Shown one piece after another: positions 1 to 10,302 of a stretch of 64,000 nt of DNA (position 1 is the stretch's first letter; each line of letters opens with the position of its first letter). The stretch lies in the NCBI GenBank assembly GCA_029204225.1, contig CM055095.1, forward strand, positions 16,828,870 through 16,892,869, given 5' to 3'. The notes under the pieces were generated by a model, which saw only the letters and a list, made by a program, of their open reading frames with translations, was not told where the DNA came from and made no database searches. Source of the DNA: Diphasiastrum complanatum. Taxonomy: Eukaryota; Streptophyta; Lycopodiopsida; Lycopodiales; Lycopodiaceae. The position numbers and the translations under genes were made by a program.

Positions 1-1145
1 AAGAGGAGAAGGGGGGAGTTGAATAAGCCGACCCATGCAACAGTTGACCCATTGCAAATGTCTATGCAAAAACCAAATGTTGCAGCCTGGCCTGTTCTTG
101 AAGCAAGAACAAACAGGGTAGTCGTTCATGCAAAGAGGCCCTAATGCCTTGCCCCATTGCTTTTAAGGACATAATGCATAGTTGCAGCTCCATTTTTTAG
201 ACTGCTTAAAAAGCAAAGTGGGTGACCCAATATTTTCAACATTGATTATGTTTTTCAGATGAAAATTTTGCTTCGTAATGGTCTTGTGAAAAAAGCCCAA
301 CTTTAAAAACGTTGGTTATGTTTTTCAAATATAAAATCTATTGCATAATGGTCATGTGAAAAAGAGCAACTATGCATGCATTACTGTTGGTTATGTTTTT
401 CAAATATAAATTCTATTGCATAATGGTCATGTGAAAAAACATTAACTATGCATTATGCAATGGAATGAGCCCTTGCAGATGTTGCAGATGACATGCTCCT
501 TAGTAAAGAGTCATAGGCAATGCGAGTATACTATGAATCTTTATCAGGCAGAATATCATTCCATAATACGTGTCAATAAAGAATGTACACGCGACGGGAG
601 CACCCACAGCAAGCGTACTAGTAAAAAATCAACCACGGAAACAATTTACTGCGATTTTCAAGAGAATAAATCCTTCCCACATATCATCTTCACACACAAC
701 CATAGAAGTAATTGATTTAGCTACTCAGATATGTAGTTGTGTGATGCAATGCACCAGCCTTCTAACCACTTATAACATATCCTCCAGATACCAGTAAAAG
801 AAAACCCACAAATGTGTACATACTTCTGCTGAATTAGCACTAATTGTACACCTCAAGGTTCATAGATCTCATCTCATCTCATCTTGAATGGAGAGATCAC
901 CAACATCCTTTACTGCAGCTTGATGTAAAACAATACTAGTTTAATGAGCTTAGTTCTGTTCACATTTGCTGCAAAATCATCAGACATGAACTTGAATCGT
1001 AGCAAATCAGAATGATTTTTTCTATGCAATGGTTAAGCCAAAGGCTGCAGTATAGGTTGTGCGCAAATCTGTATGATCCTAAGCTAGCCATCTGCAGCTT
1101 CCTGCTTCCAAGCAGCAGATTTGAGCTCTTTATCGATAGCTACCT
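1..1145. other. Non-coding stretch downstream of the S40 gene
   Basis: I see no gene here. The stretch is AT-rich; positions 239-440 hold three diverged tandem copies of a unit (see the repeat entry). The part nearest 1145 lies 3' of the minus-strand S40 gene and probably carries its 3' UTR. The open frames present are short, with no recognisable domain. Confidence 0.6.
239..440 (+). repeat. Three-copy diverged tandem repeat, period 70-75 bp
   Basis: The phrase GGTTATGTTTTTCAAATATA, followed by an ATTGCATAATGGTCATGTGAAAAA-like tail, occurs at about 310 and 385. A more diverged copy (GATTATGTTTTTCAGATGAA) begins near 243. Copies 2 and 3 are nearly identical. No function is apparent. Confidence 0.7.
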
Positions 1146-1829
1146 TCAGGAATCTATGAAACCTGTCTGCCTCAAAACTGCATACCTTACTCTGCTCAAA
1201 TCCCTCCCTTTCAGCGTGCGGCCTGCTCCTTCAAACACCGAGAACGTGGTCATTTCACTTCGAGCATACTGTCGAGCAAGTAGCTCGTGTGGAGGGAGCT
1301 TATCCTCATCGTCCATGTCTTCTTCTGTGAATGATTCATTCACCCAAGCGTTGTGGTTCTGCTTTTCAGATCCTAGGATCTTCGACCAGTCAGGAACATT
1401 GACTGGCAGAGATTGCGGTATGATCTGTCTACCGGCATCCATGGACTGCACCATTGAGATCCTGCGAGAAGTCGCAGCAATGCGAGCATTAGTGCCGTCA
1501 CGAAGTTGCGAAAGCCCCGACAGGCCGCGAGCTAAGCCAGTATCACCCAACGGGTCCGGGTTCCGGCCTAGCCAGCGCCTGCTACCAGAGTGCAGCCTGA
1601 GCGGATCGCCACTATCTTTGGCAGAAAAACGCCGATCAACTCTTCTAAAGCTGTCATCGTCATCTGCCCATCCTCTGATCTCTTCCGCCCACATATCTTC
1701 TTCTTTGAAATCGTTCATGCCACTGGAATCGGTCGAAGCTGGAAACTGTGCTGCAGAGAGCCCCAGCAACATATCCCTTCGCTTTGGATCGCAAACAACA
1801 CTGCTGAAGCGGCTCATGCGCGCTGTCAT
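1146..1829 (-). CDS. S40-family (DUF584) senescence-regulator-like protein
   Basis: This single-exon frame of 227 residues starts at the ATG at 1827-1829 and is uninterrupted. The C-terminal half carries the S40/DUF584 signature in order: a PVNVPDWSKILG block (about residues 142-153), an acidic TEEDMDDED stretch, LPPHELLARQYARS (about 178-191), then the VFEGAGRTLKGRDLSRVR block (about 198-215) and a terminal RQTGF. The N-terminal half is polar, with a WAEEIRGWADDDDSFRR motif, and has no signal peptide or membrane segment. Family members are small plant proteins, several reported as nuclear and induced in senescence or stress; the biochemical role is unknown. The domain assignment is firm; a role in senescence is transferred from the family. 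The copy looks functional because the frame is intact and the conserved blocks are complete. Confidence 0.92.
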   Translation of the reverse strand: MTARMSRFSSVVCDPKRRDMLLGLSAAQFPASTDSSGMNDFKEEDMWAEEIRGWADDDDSFRRVDRRFSAKDSGDPLRLHSGSRRWLGRNPDPLGDTGLARGLSGLSQLRDGTNARIAATSRRISMVQSMDAGRQIIPQSLPVNVPDWSKILGSEKQNHNAWVNESFTEEDMDDEDKLPPHELLARQYARSEMTTFSVFEGAGRTLKGRDLSRVRYAVLRQTGFIDS

Positions 1830-2640
1830 TCCTTAATAATCCTGAAACTCCTCACTTCACAGTTCTAGATTTTTTTCACACAAACTGGGGATCCACAACA
1901 AGCATCAGACAGCTTCTACTACCCCGCCGCCGTAATCAAAGCAGCACTCTAATTAGAACCTCACATCTGCATCAAACGCACACAGCCACAACCTCTTATA
2001 CCAATCAACTACTCACACTCCTCAAATTCTTTTTCTTTCACGCAAATTAACGATCCACTCAAAAAAAAATGTTCACATCAACCTACTATCCGGCATGGAA
2101 TCCAAACAGCAGCACTCGAAGAGCAGACACCTGCATCACACCGACACAATTCCTAAGCCAATTCAGAGATACATCAGCCCCAAATTCTCCGCCCTTACCT
2201 CTCTACTTCTGCTTACACCGCTACTCCCAGCACTTTAAGAGCAGATTCAGCTCAACCCACCTCTTATCCGCATCAAACCCACACAATCCCAGCCTTGCTG
2301 AGGCAATTTAGAGGTGAATTTGCTCCAAATTGTAGGCTCTATTTCAGCTTCTGTCAGTGCTATATGCGATCGTCGCTGGAATGATGAGGGAGAGGAGAGA
2401 GATGAGATAGCGTGCCGTAGCTGGAGCTTCGTCCCTTTTGCATTATTGAGGCGACGTCAGCGCCTCGTCGCCATCGCCATAGACATAGCTATCGCCGCAG
2501 CCTTAGCCATGTAGGCTGATGCACCCCCCTGGCTCACCAAGCGCTGACATATCCGAATCTACCTTCATCTCCACCAGCCCCCACCTGCCACGTGTAAATC
2601 CCCTTAATTTCTTTTTTCAGAAACCCATTTATAGTCCACC
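1830..2640 (-). promoter_or_regulatory. Leader and probable promoter of the S40 gene
   Basis: Upstream of the S40 start codon is about 800 bp of C/A-rich DNA (plus-strand view) without a conserved frame. On the minus strand a TATAAAT box lies at 2627-2633. A CACGTG core sits near 2589-2594. If that TATA box is used, transcription would start near 2.6 kb and give a leader of roughly 770 nt, perhaps containing an intron. This is inferred from motif position only. Confidence 0.35.
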
Positions 2641-2699
2641 TCAAAATAATGTTTGTTTTATCAAAAGGAATAAGTTAATAGATAACGATGTACGCTATT

Positions 2700-5660
2700 A
2701 TCTCTTTGGCCTAACAAGAGAGGGGGTCACTTGTTGGTGGTGCCCTAGGGGTCATTGACGTATCTAGGGAAATCATTAGGTCATGAGGTCACTTGGAGAG
2801 TGGACTAACAACTTTTGTTTTTAACAAGAAGATCCAAACCTCCGAATCCTCCTAGACCTTCGGTCAAAACATGTTGCACCTTTGGTGCATGGCTTGCGAC
2901 TCGGAATAGGGTGCTCCCAAACCGCAATTGGAGGATGACGAACATATCTCATCATCTTTGTATCACCCTTGGATGAGGGGGGGCCCCGACAACCCTTGGA
3001 TCAATGGTGAGGGCCCTCTTCCAAGGGTGATGGAGATGATGGTGGCGATATGAGCTCTTCACCGCCCTTAGATGTGGGCATGACCTAGCCTCGCCTTGTG
3101 GGTGTGGTTGGCAGTACATTCCCATGATTTGGCATCCGTTAGCTACATACACTCTTCCCATGGTTGGCATCCTTTGGCCTAGAGCCAATATGATTTTATT
3201 CTTGGGCTATGCAAGCATGGCTATATTCTTTGCTTCGGCTAAGCAATGATTGTATTCTCATCTTCTTATGAGGGTCCACGCTACCAATCACACCGCGGAT
3301 TTGGGAAATCAGTTTAAATATGGAGTACCTTGTGGAAAAAGGGAAAAATCTTTTCTAAAATTTTATGAATTTATTAATTTTTTTGCATAAGTTAGATTCG
3401 CGAAATTTTAAAAAGATAGAATTTCAAAATTTGCATAGACTTATGGATGACATACCAACTAAGCCAACCTCGTTGGATTAACAAGAAGCATTTGAGAAGA
3501 CAATTTACCTAATGTTTTAAAATTTTCTTATTCGGTGCCCAAATTCTTAAAATCCTAAATATTCATTGTTGAGTCTGCTTGTCTAGCAATTAATAAGGCA
3601 TGTAAAAAATTGTGTACTCAACTTATGCCTCATTAAAGCCACAGTCTTCTGTCATGGCCCTTCGTCTTATAGCAATTTGCAAATTGTTATTTGGGGGTGG
3701 GGGTGGGGGTGGGGGGGGAGGAGCGGTCTCAAGCGTTCCTTGTGCCAGCATGCCTCTATTCTTCCATTCTAATGCTATGATATTTGTAGCTTTTTCCCAA
3801 GGGTAATGCCCAAAACCGCTTATGATCTCAATCTATATTTTTTCCCCAATTGAAAACCCTATGTAGTAAGGACACAACACGTGTTGAACTAAAATGTGTA
3901 CACAATCAAAACATGACATATGACTATAAGAGACAATCCACTGATATGTACATATTCTATTCGTCAAATAGTGAGTAGCGAAGATAAGCATACCTCGTAG
4001 TCACATGCAAAATTTTACATGTCATTTGGTGCGTAGCTATCTCTAGAAGGTATACATACCTAGCTGCCACATGCAAAATTCTTTTTAGATTTGAATTTGA
4101 CGTTCATGGTTGCCCTTTGTGCTTTATTGTTCATGACGTCTTTCACAATGTTCATGCTCGTCGTGTGACATACTTACATAGAACTTGACCTTCAAATTTC
4201 ATTTTGCGAAGGATAGGACTTTCATGCAAATTTCATTTTTAAAATTTTAATATTAGATTCCAAGTAAAAAAATGTATAAGATTGTCTAGTGCTTGTGAAA
4301 AAATGACAAATACAAATAGCCCAATTGTTGAGATTCATTTTTTACAGCTTCATTTTAGATTTACAAGTTTTATGTGGTTCAAAATCAACTGGTTTTAATT
4401 ATGAATCCTAAGTTCTAAGGTTTTTTTTAAATCTTTTATTGATTCCATAATAGTTTTGTGGGGTTTTAGGTTAGTTTTAAACTTTTTTACAAGCACTGAT
4501 TTGTACTGTTTACATTTCTCATGTACGTTTCAAGCAAACCATTCAATGAACAAGATTAGAAGCTTCTAGGTTGAATCTAGATGGATCCTGCCTACTAGCC
4601 CTTCAAATTATTTGAACTTACGTGAAGCCCAAACCACTTGAAGACTAAATTATGCATAAACTTTGAAGCTTGAAAAGTTGGATAACTCTAACTTGGAAGC
4701 TGGCTAGTCTATTGTTCAAACTTCAAAGTTTGGCCAAGCTAAACTGCAAAGATTTTGCAGTTTGAAGTTGTGAAAATTCCAATATATTAAGCTATAAAAT
4801 TTGAAACTTGCAAAGAAAGTTAAAAAAATGTGCCATGTACTTGTTACAACTCATACAAGCACATTTACTTAATGTACTTAAAAAAAAATGGTAGCCTATC
4901 AAAAGGACGGTTTTAAACAAATTATGCACTTCAGTGTTGACGGCCTAAAATTACAAGTGCTTGTCAAAAACATCCAAATTGGCCTTTGAAGGGCATGACG
5001 GGCGTCAAATTTCAACACTAAAATTCTGCCATGACATTGGTAAAGCCCTAGAGACAATTCCACAGATGAAGTGTCTTTTCTAGGCCTGTTAAATTGCAAG
5101 ACTGTTTATTTTTTTAAAAATAAGTTTTCGAATATGAACGGCAATGTTGCTCATGATTTTTCAGAATCACCTGGTTTTTTTTATGTGTTTCAGATACTAA
5201 GAACTCCACATGTAGCTTTTTAAAGGTTTTTTTCACATGCACTTGAACCTTATCCACTTAGACTTAAATACCACTCAATCTCTTGTGATCCAAACATTGG
5301 ACCTCGCGAGTGACATTCAACAATCCACCAAGATAACATCATTGGCAAAATGCCAAGCGGAAGCTGGTCCTTCAGTTGAGATTTAGGCTGGGCTCCGGTT
5401 AAGATTTGAAGCGTGAGAAAACTGGAGGAGCGGGAGCTTGGATAGAAGGAAATCCAGGTCTGTTAGTGTGTTTGCTTACAAGTGATTGGCGAGTCTAACA
5501 GCTCGTGGATTTGGGTAATGATGTAGCCAACGATGTGGCTTTGTTCAGTTTGTAGAAACTCAGATGTGTTTAACGATTTGGAGTTTGTTTGCAGGGATCT
5601 GAGCATGGACAAGGTTGCGGTTCTTCTGTATGTAGAATGTCGTGGAGTTCAAGTAGCAAT
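2700..5660. other. AT-rich intergenic DNA
   Basis: No gene is recognisable. Only short frames without known motifs occur on either strand. The one distinct feature is a G-rich run at 3693-3722. The rest is AT-rich with homopolymer runs. Confidence 0.6.
3693..3722 (+). other. G-run array, potential G-quadruplex
   Basis: Runs of five, five, five and eight or more G, separated by single T residues, occur on the plus strand. This satisfies the usual G-quadruplex pattern of four G runs with short loops. No gene is nearby. Confidence 0.7.
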
Positions 5661-5667
5661 GGCACCA

Positions 5668-6250
5668 AATGTTGATGAATCCCTTGCTCTAGAGGATCTG
5701 TTGGTTTTATTAAGGCGTTTCTTTACTTACTCAGAACCGTTTCTGCCTGTTACCAGGCTCATGGCATATGTTATATGTGTTCTTAATATTACAATGCCAA
5801 ACCAGACAGAAGGGAACAGATTGTCGTTGTAGTATATTTTTTTCCTGCCTGTCACAGGACAACTCAAGGTCGTCTCTCTTGAATGCACTTACATTCTAAA
5901 CAAGATGCAAGCCAAGAACGTTCATTCACAGATCGACATACAGCCCAAATGAACATTTTGTAGATTCTACAGCTATCTACTCCTAAAAACGAACTGAATC
6001 AGAGCCTACAATATACTAACACTGAGCTACACTTGCATAAATTGACAAAAGAAGAATCAAGAACTAATCTACAGCATGTTAGAAGTCCAAGAATCAAGAA
6101 ACCAACCAGTCTTTTGATTCTTGGACATCCCAAGAACATCAAGAACTGGACTGTAAAGAGATATGCAAGAACTACACCACAGATCCAGCCTATTTAGTTT
6201 ACCTGAATGTTGGTTCCTACATTAATCCACAAACAAGAAAAGAAAATCAG
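5668..6250 (+). repeat. Left arm of a ~585-bp inverted repeat
   Basis: The reverse complement of this segment matches 13470-14054 at roughly 97 percent by eye, with only scattered substitutions and small indels over the middle 500 bp. The inner edge is at ACATTAATCCACAAACAAGA (about 6221-6240); the outer edge fades near 5668. The arm contains GTCGTTGTAGTATA (5823-5836), identical to the 5' end of plant tRNA-Asp. No coding domain is recognisable. The pair could be long terminal inverted repeats of a DNA transposon with its interior later hit by Copia-1, or two inverted copies of a dispersed repeat. Confidence 0.85.
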
Positions 6251-7159
6251 TCTCCTTCTTCAACCAACCTCTTGCCATACTTCTGCGTCCATTCTCATGT
6301 CTATCGTCCACACCATCTACCGTTGTCACCACCACCCTTCCTTCCATCTGTTTGTTTATCATCAGTTTACTGTTCTTCTGAGAAATTTCCGATTTTTTAT
6401 AGTCTTACCGAAGCAGCTGATAGATTATTGCAAGTGTCTTGCGGAGACCAACTGCCACCTATAATGGATGATCAGCCAAACGAAGATCTAAGAAGCAGAC
6501 GAAGCAGCCAGAACAAATAAAGAGAAATTAATCAAAGAAGCTAAGGAGGAAAGGACAAAACTTACAATCTTGATCAAAAGAGACTCTCTAGAGCAATGAC
6601 AGTCGGATCCCCTCCTATGAATCCCAAAGAGATCCAAAAGTAATGGATTAAAAGGAAGAGTTGCAGAAAAAGGAAGATGAAGACAACCGTGAACCTCCAA
6701 ATAAAGCAAGCTCCTCCACCAGCAAGTGGTGGTCAAAGTTCGACATTGCAAGGGTCCAAGGCTGCAACTGTAGAACTATCAGTTCCTTCACCCTACCACC
6801 AAGCCTTCATCATGTTTCCTTATCGTTACCAAACCGTCCATCCAAAATTGTTCCTACCACCAATTTTTTATGAATCCATCCCCTTGAGACTGATAATCAA
6901 AGTTTGTGCAACCTGCAAATCAAAGGCTTTCCTTGAGACTGGAACTTCAACTGAGAGAATAACCACGGAAACACCCAGAGGCAAATGGAGGATACAGACC
7001 TCCCAGAAGATAGAATCTGCCAAGAAACCAAAGATGAAATCGTCAATGGCAGATACAAGTGACAAAACAAAGAGACATGGAAAGCACCCGAGCATGCAAG
7101 TTGTGAAGCTGCTGAGGGCTCTCCAATTTTGAGAATGTCAACCAATTGCAACAATAAGA
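6251..7159. other. Left part of the spacer between inverted-repeat arms
   Basis: No recognisable gene. A plus-strand open frame at 6677-7132 has no known motif or codon pattern that I can support. The segment ends at the 5-bp target site (TAAGA, 7155-7159) of Copia-1. Confidence 0.5.
7155..7159. repeat. Copia-1 target-site duplication, left copy
   Basis: TAAGA directly precedes the left LTR and matches 12696-12700 exactly. Confidence 0.9.
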
Positions 7160-7806
7160 TGTGAAAATTGTCAACATTTCCTTGTCTAGTTTTAGGCCAA
7201 AATTGCTAAAAATGGCACATAGTTTAGGATCTGACTTTTCACACGTGTGAAACAGGTCTAGATATTTTTAGTAAGTGTATTTTTTCAGTATGAAGAAGTG
7301 TCAAACTTCAAGACCTTCGAAATGAGTCCATTTTCATGTATTTTGGACATATATGCCAATTTTACCTATATAGGGCATATTTTAGGTAAGGAGGGTCTAG
7401 AGAGAGGAGAGAGAGTCATCTCTCTCAGCTATATATAGCAGGTAGGCCGTGGAGAAACAGGTTGGAGCAGATCCATTGTATTCATTTGCTTAATGAGAGA
7501 TTTTTCTATTGGGTTCTCCTTCCATTGTTGGCATTGTGTAGTGATTGAGTTCAAGCTTTGTGTGTATGATCTTAGGTGCTTTCCAAAAGTGGTAGGCTGA
7601 TGTATTATGGACTGTATAATGCTATTTTGGGCCGCACTTGATGTTTATGGAAGTTTCCATTTGTGATAAATGCTTTTTGATCAAGTTCTTTGCATTCTAG
7701 GTAGCATAGAATGTGTTGCCAATTCCTAGCTTATGTAGTTTGGAGTGCAAGCATTCAAGCCAATGATCTTGGAGTTTAGATCCACTTAGGATCTGTATTT
7801 TTCACA
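7160..7806 (+). repeat. Copia-1 5' LTR
   Basis: The LTR begins TGTGAAAATTG and ends TTTTTCACA. It contains a 16-bp perfect palindrome with a CACGTG core (7237-7252), a pyrimidine/purine-rich stretch near 7400-7425 and a TATATATA box at about 7430-7437. These are arranged as expected for an LTR promoter. Confidence 0.95.
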
Positions 7807-7818
7807 TGGTATCAGAGC
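7807..7818 (+). other. Copia-1 primer-binding site (initiator Met tRNA type)
   Basis: TGGTATCAGAGC is immediately 3' of the LTR. It is the standard plant copia primer site, complementary to the 3' end of initiator methionine tRNA. Confidence 0.9.
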
Positions 7819-8979
7819 TGGTTGGCTTCTATTTACAGTAAGTATTCCATTTTTGGTGATATTTGGATGTTTGATCAAGTTCTAGCATGATTTTGCATTG
7901 CTTTGTTGATCAAATCTTACTAACCTTTGTTTTGTGAGTTGAACTTGTGGATCAAAAGCATATTTCAGGTCTATTGAAGATCAGAGGCTGAAAAGAAACT
8001 ATTTTGGATCAGATCATAACACCTAATCATTTGTGATTGTGAGGCTTGTGCATATTCAATACTAACAATGTTCTTTTCAATCCTATTGTTGACAATCTCC
8101 ATTCTTGGATGAACACTCTCCTTAAGTGGATGAAACTTCTCCTTAAGTGGATGACAAATGCTCTTTTGAGTGAGTTGTAATTCTCCTAAAGGCTGAGCAA
8201 AGCTCCCATTTGGATGAAAGATCCCCTTTTTTGGGTGAACATATTGTAAGCTCCATTGTGAAGAGCATATTGTAAAGATTGTCATCAATTTTGGCATAAT
8301 TTTTGGTGTACTTTGTTGAGCATGTAAGTAACTCTCCTTATGTAATTTGATTGGAGCATTTGCTGGAAGGTGTTAACCATTTTGCAAGTGTGTTTTCAGG
8401 TTCTTAACAGGTTGAGGAACATTCTCATGTGAAGTGATCTTAGATCTACATCTAAACACCAAATTTTGACAAGATAGTGAAGCTAGTCTTGTGATTCACT
8501 AAGTGTGCTCATTCATTCACCTCTAAATCTTGTATTTATCACTTGCTGGAGTTTATAAACTTTTAGAAGTGTGGTTTACATGTGGTTTTACAGGTTGAAT
8601 CAATATCTTAGTGTGGTGATCATATGTTGATCAAGTTTGTTCATTACTAGGTAATTTTGGCATCCTAGTTTTGGGTATTTTCTAAGAATGCAAGTAACTC
8701 TTCACACCATAACTTGATTTGGTCACTTGCTGGAAAGTTTGAGAGCTTAAGCAAGAGTGTGTTCAGGTTGGTTTGAGTTTGTAATCCATTCTTAGTGTGT
8801 GCAAAGTGTTGCATGTGTTTCAATCTTCCTTTCTATGCTTGAAAGCCAAATAGTTTCAAGATAGAGGTCATTTAGGGTTCTAAATCTTTTAAGATCTTCT
8901 CCTTCTTCATTTATTGAGAGAAAGGAGAGTGCTAGGTGCATTAGAACAGAGCCTAAGGACACAAGAAGATATTAGCATC
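7819..8979 (+). other. Copia-1 untranslated leader with diverged internal repeats
   Basis: No ORF is supported in this 1.16-kb leader. Three copies, about 180 bp apart, share a TTTGCTGGAA or CACTTGCTGGA block followed by an AAGTGTG...CAGGTTG block (around 8345-8410, 8535-8600 and 8710-8775). A second cluster near 8095-8230 repeats CTTAAGTGGATGA-like words. Confidence 0.6.
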
Positions 8980-10302
8980 ATGACATCCAATGGTGGAATC
9001 ATGTTGGAAGCTAAAGAGAGGTTAAACTCTACAAACTATTCAACTTGGAAAGTGAGGATGGAGTCTTTACTAGAGTTGAATGAGCTAATGGATATAGTTG
9101 TGGGAATTGAAGAAAGACCTCTAATTCTTCAAGAGCAACTAAATTTTGATAGAAGGGCTAAAAGAGCCTTACATATCATAAAGATGAATGTTACCAATGA
9201 ACTTCTTAAAGAAGTTGGTAAATGTACTTCTTCAAGTGAAGCATGGAATGCTTTGAAGAAGATCTATGAGTCCAAATCCACATATAGGGTTCTCACCCTA
9301 AGAAGGCAAATCTTCCAAAGTTGTCAAAGAGAGGGAGAGAGTGCACATTCATTTGTCTTGAAGGTTAAATCCTTGAATGATGATCTAGCATGCATAGATG
9401 AAAGCATAAAGGATGGGGAACTAGTTCAAGTCATGTTGAATGGTTTGCTTGATGAACATTCTAACCTTGTACAGTCCTTGCCAAGTGTCAATGACTTGCA
9501 AGAGATCTTGGTGGCTGAAGAGCATAGGTTGCAAGCCAAAGGTGGTGGTGCATCAACACAAGGTGGAGATGAAGAAGCTCTTTTCACAAAGGGCAAGTTC
9601 AAAGGCAAGTGGTCCAAGCAAGGTAGTTTGGAGCATGGAAAGCATTCTTCTTCTTTGCAAAGTAGGAAGCAAGATAAGTCCAAGTTCAAATGTTTTTATT
9701 GTGGAGTGAAAGGACATTTTGCAAATGAATGCCATAAGAAACAAAATGCTAGATCTAGGTTGAGATCTAATGTACTTCTTGGAGATGATAATTGTTGTGC
9801 TAACTTGGCAAGCTTTGGTGAATCTATGGTCAATTTTTTGGATCCATTGGATCTTGAAGATGGACTAGTGCTACCTACTAGTCAAATGGAGTCATGTGGT
9901 GCTAAATTAGTATCATGTTTGAACTCTTCTACTCATAGATTTTCAAGTCTTGGTGGCTCTTCAATGGAACTAGATGGCAAGTGCAAAAATGGAAAAGGTA
10001 AGGAAGGAGCTAACTTCATCAATGGAGTTGATGAAGATTCTTCTTTGGAAGTGATTGTTGCTAATGACTTGTTTGTTCATATGGAAAAAGATGGAGATGC
10101 TAAGTGTCATTCTTTGCAAGAAGATGGTTGTTCTTCTAATTCTTTTCATATTGATGTATGTAATCATGTGGGAAAAGATGATGGTGCTTTGAGCATGCTT
10201 GAAGGAAATGGTTCTTTTACATCTTTTTGTGATAAAGTCATTTGTGCAACAAGTGTGTCACATTTCTTCATAAAAAGAGTAGATCAAAGGTTTCTATCAT
10301 GA
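8980..10302 (+). CDS. gag: Copia-1 Gag polyprotein (UBN2-type gag with zinc knuckle)
   Basis: The frame encodes 440 residues from the first ATG (8980), whose context matches the Copia-2 gag start. Order: the gag helical domain with NSTNYSTWKVRMESLL (near residues 15-30), IIKMNVTNELLKEVG (about 69-83) and VLTLRRQIF; then ACIDESIKDGELVQVMLNGL; then a CCHC zinc knuckle CFYCGVKGHFANEC (about 247-260). The ~180 residues after the knuckle are serine- and acid-rich and match no pol domain. Gag would form the particle and bind element RNA. The frame is uninterrupted, unlike most elements in this window. The stop at 10300-10302 overlaps the ATG of the next ORF (ATGA). Confidence 0.92.
   Translation: MTSNGGIMLEAKERLNSTNYSTWKVRMESLLELNELMDIVVGIEERPLILQEQLNFDRRAKRALHIIKMNVTNELLKEVGKCTSSSEAWNALKKIYESKSTYRVLTLRRQIFQSCQREGESAHSFVLKVKSLNDDLACIDESIKDGELVQVMLNGLLDEHSNLVQSLPSVNDLQEILVAEEHRLQAKGGGASTQGGDEEALFTKGKFKGKWSKQGSLEHGKHSSSLQSRKQDKSKFKCFYCGVKGHFANECHKKQNARSRLRSNVLLGDDNCCANLASFGESMVNFLDPLDLEDGLVLPTSQMESCGAKLVSCLNSSTHRFSSLGGSSMELDGKCKNGKGKEGANFINGVDEDSSLEVIVANDLFVHMEKDGDAKCHSLQEDGCSSNSFHIDVCNHVGKDDGALSMLEGNGSFTSFCDKVICATSVSHFFIKRVDQRFLS

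Noticed and set aside
1012-1836. Plus-strand 274-codon frame over the S40 gene
   Set aside because: It is the antisense shadow of the conserved minus-strand S40 frame.
5823-5895. Functional tRNA-Asp gene
   Set aside because: Only the first 14 nt and part of the anticodon region match; the D and T arms and the B box are missing.
6677-7132. 151-codon open frame upstream of Copia-1
   Set aside because: No known motif; it overlaps other open frames on both strands and lies in repeat-rich DNA, so coding is unsupported.
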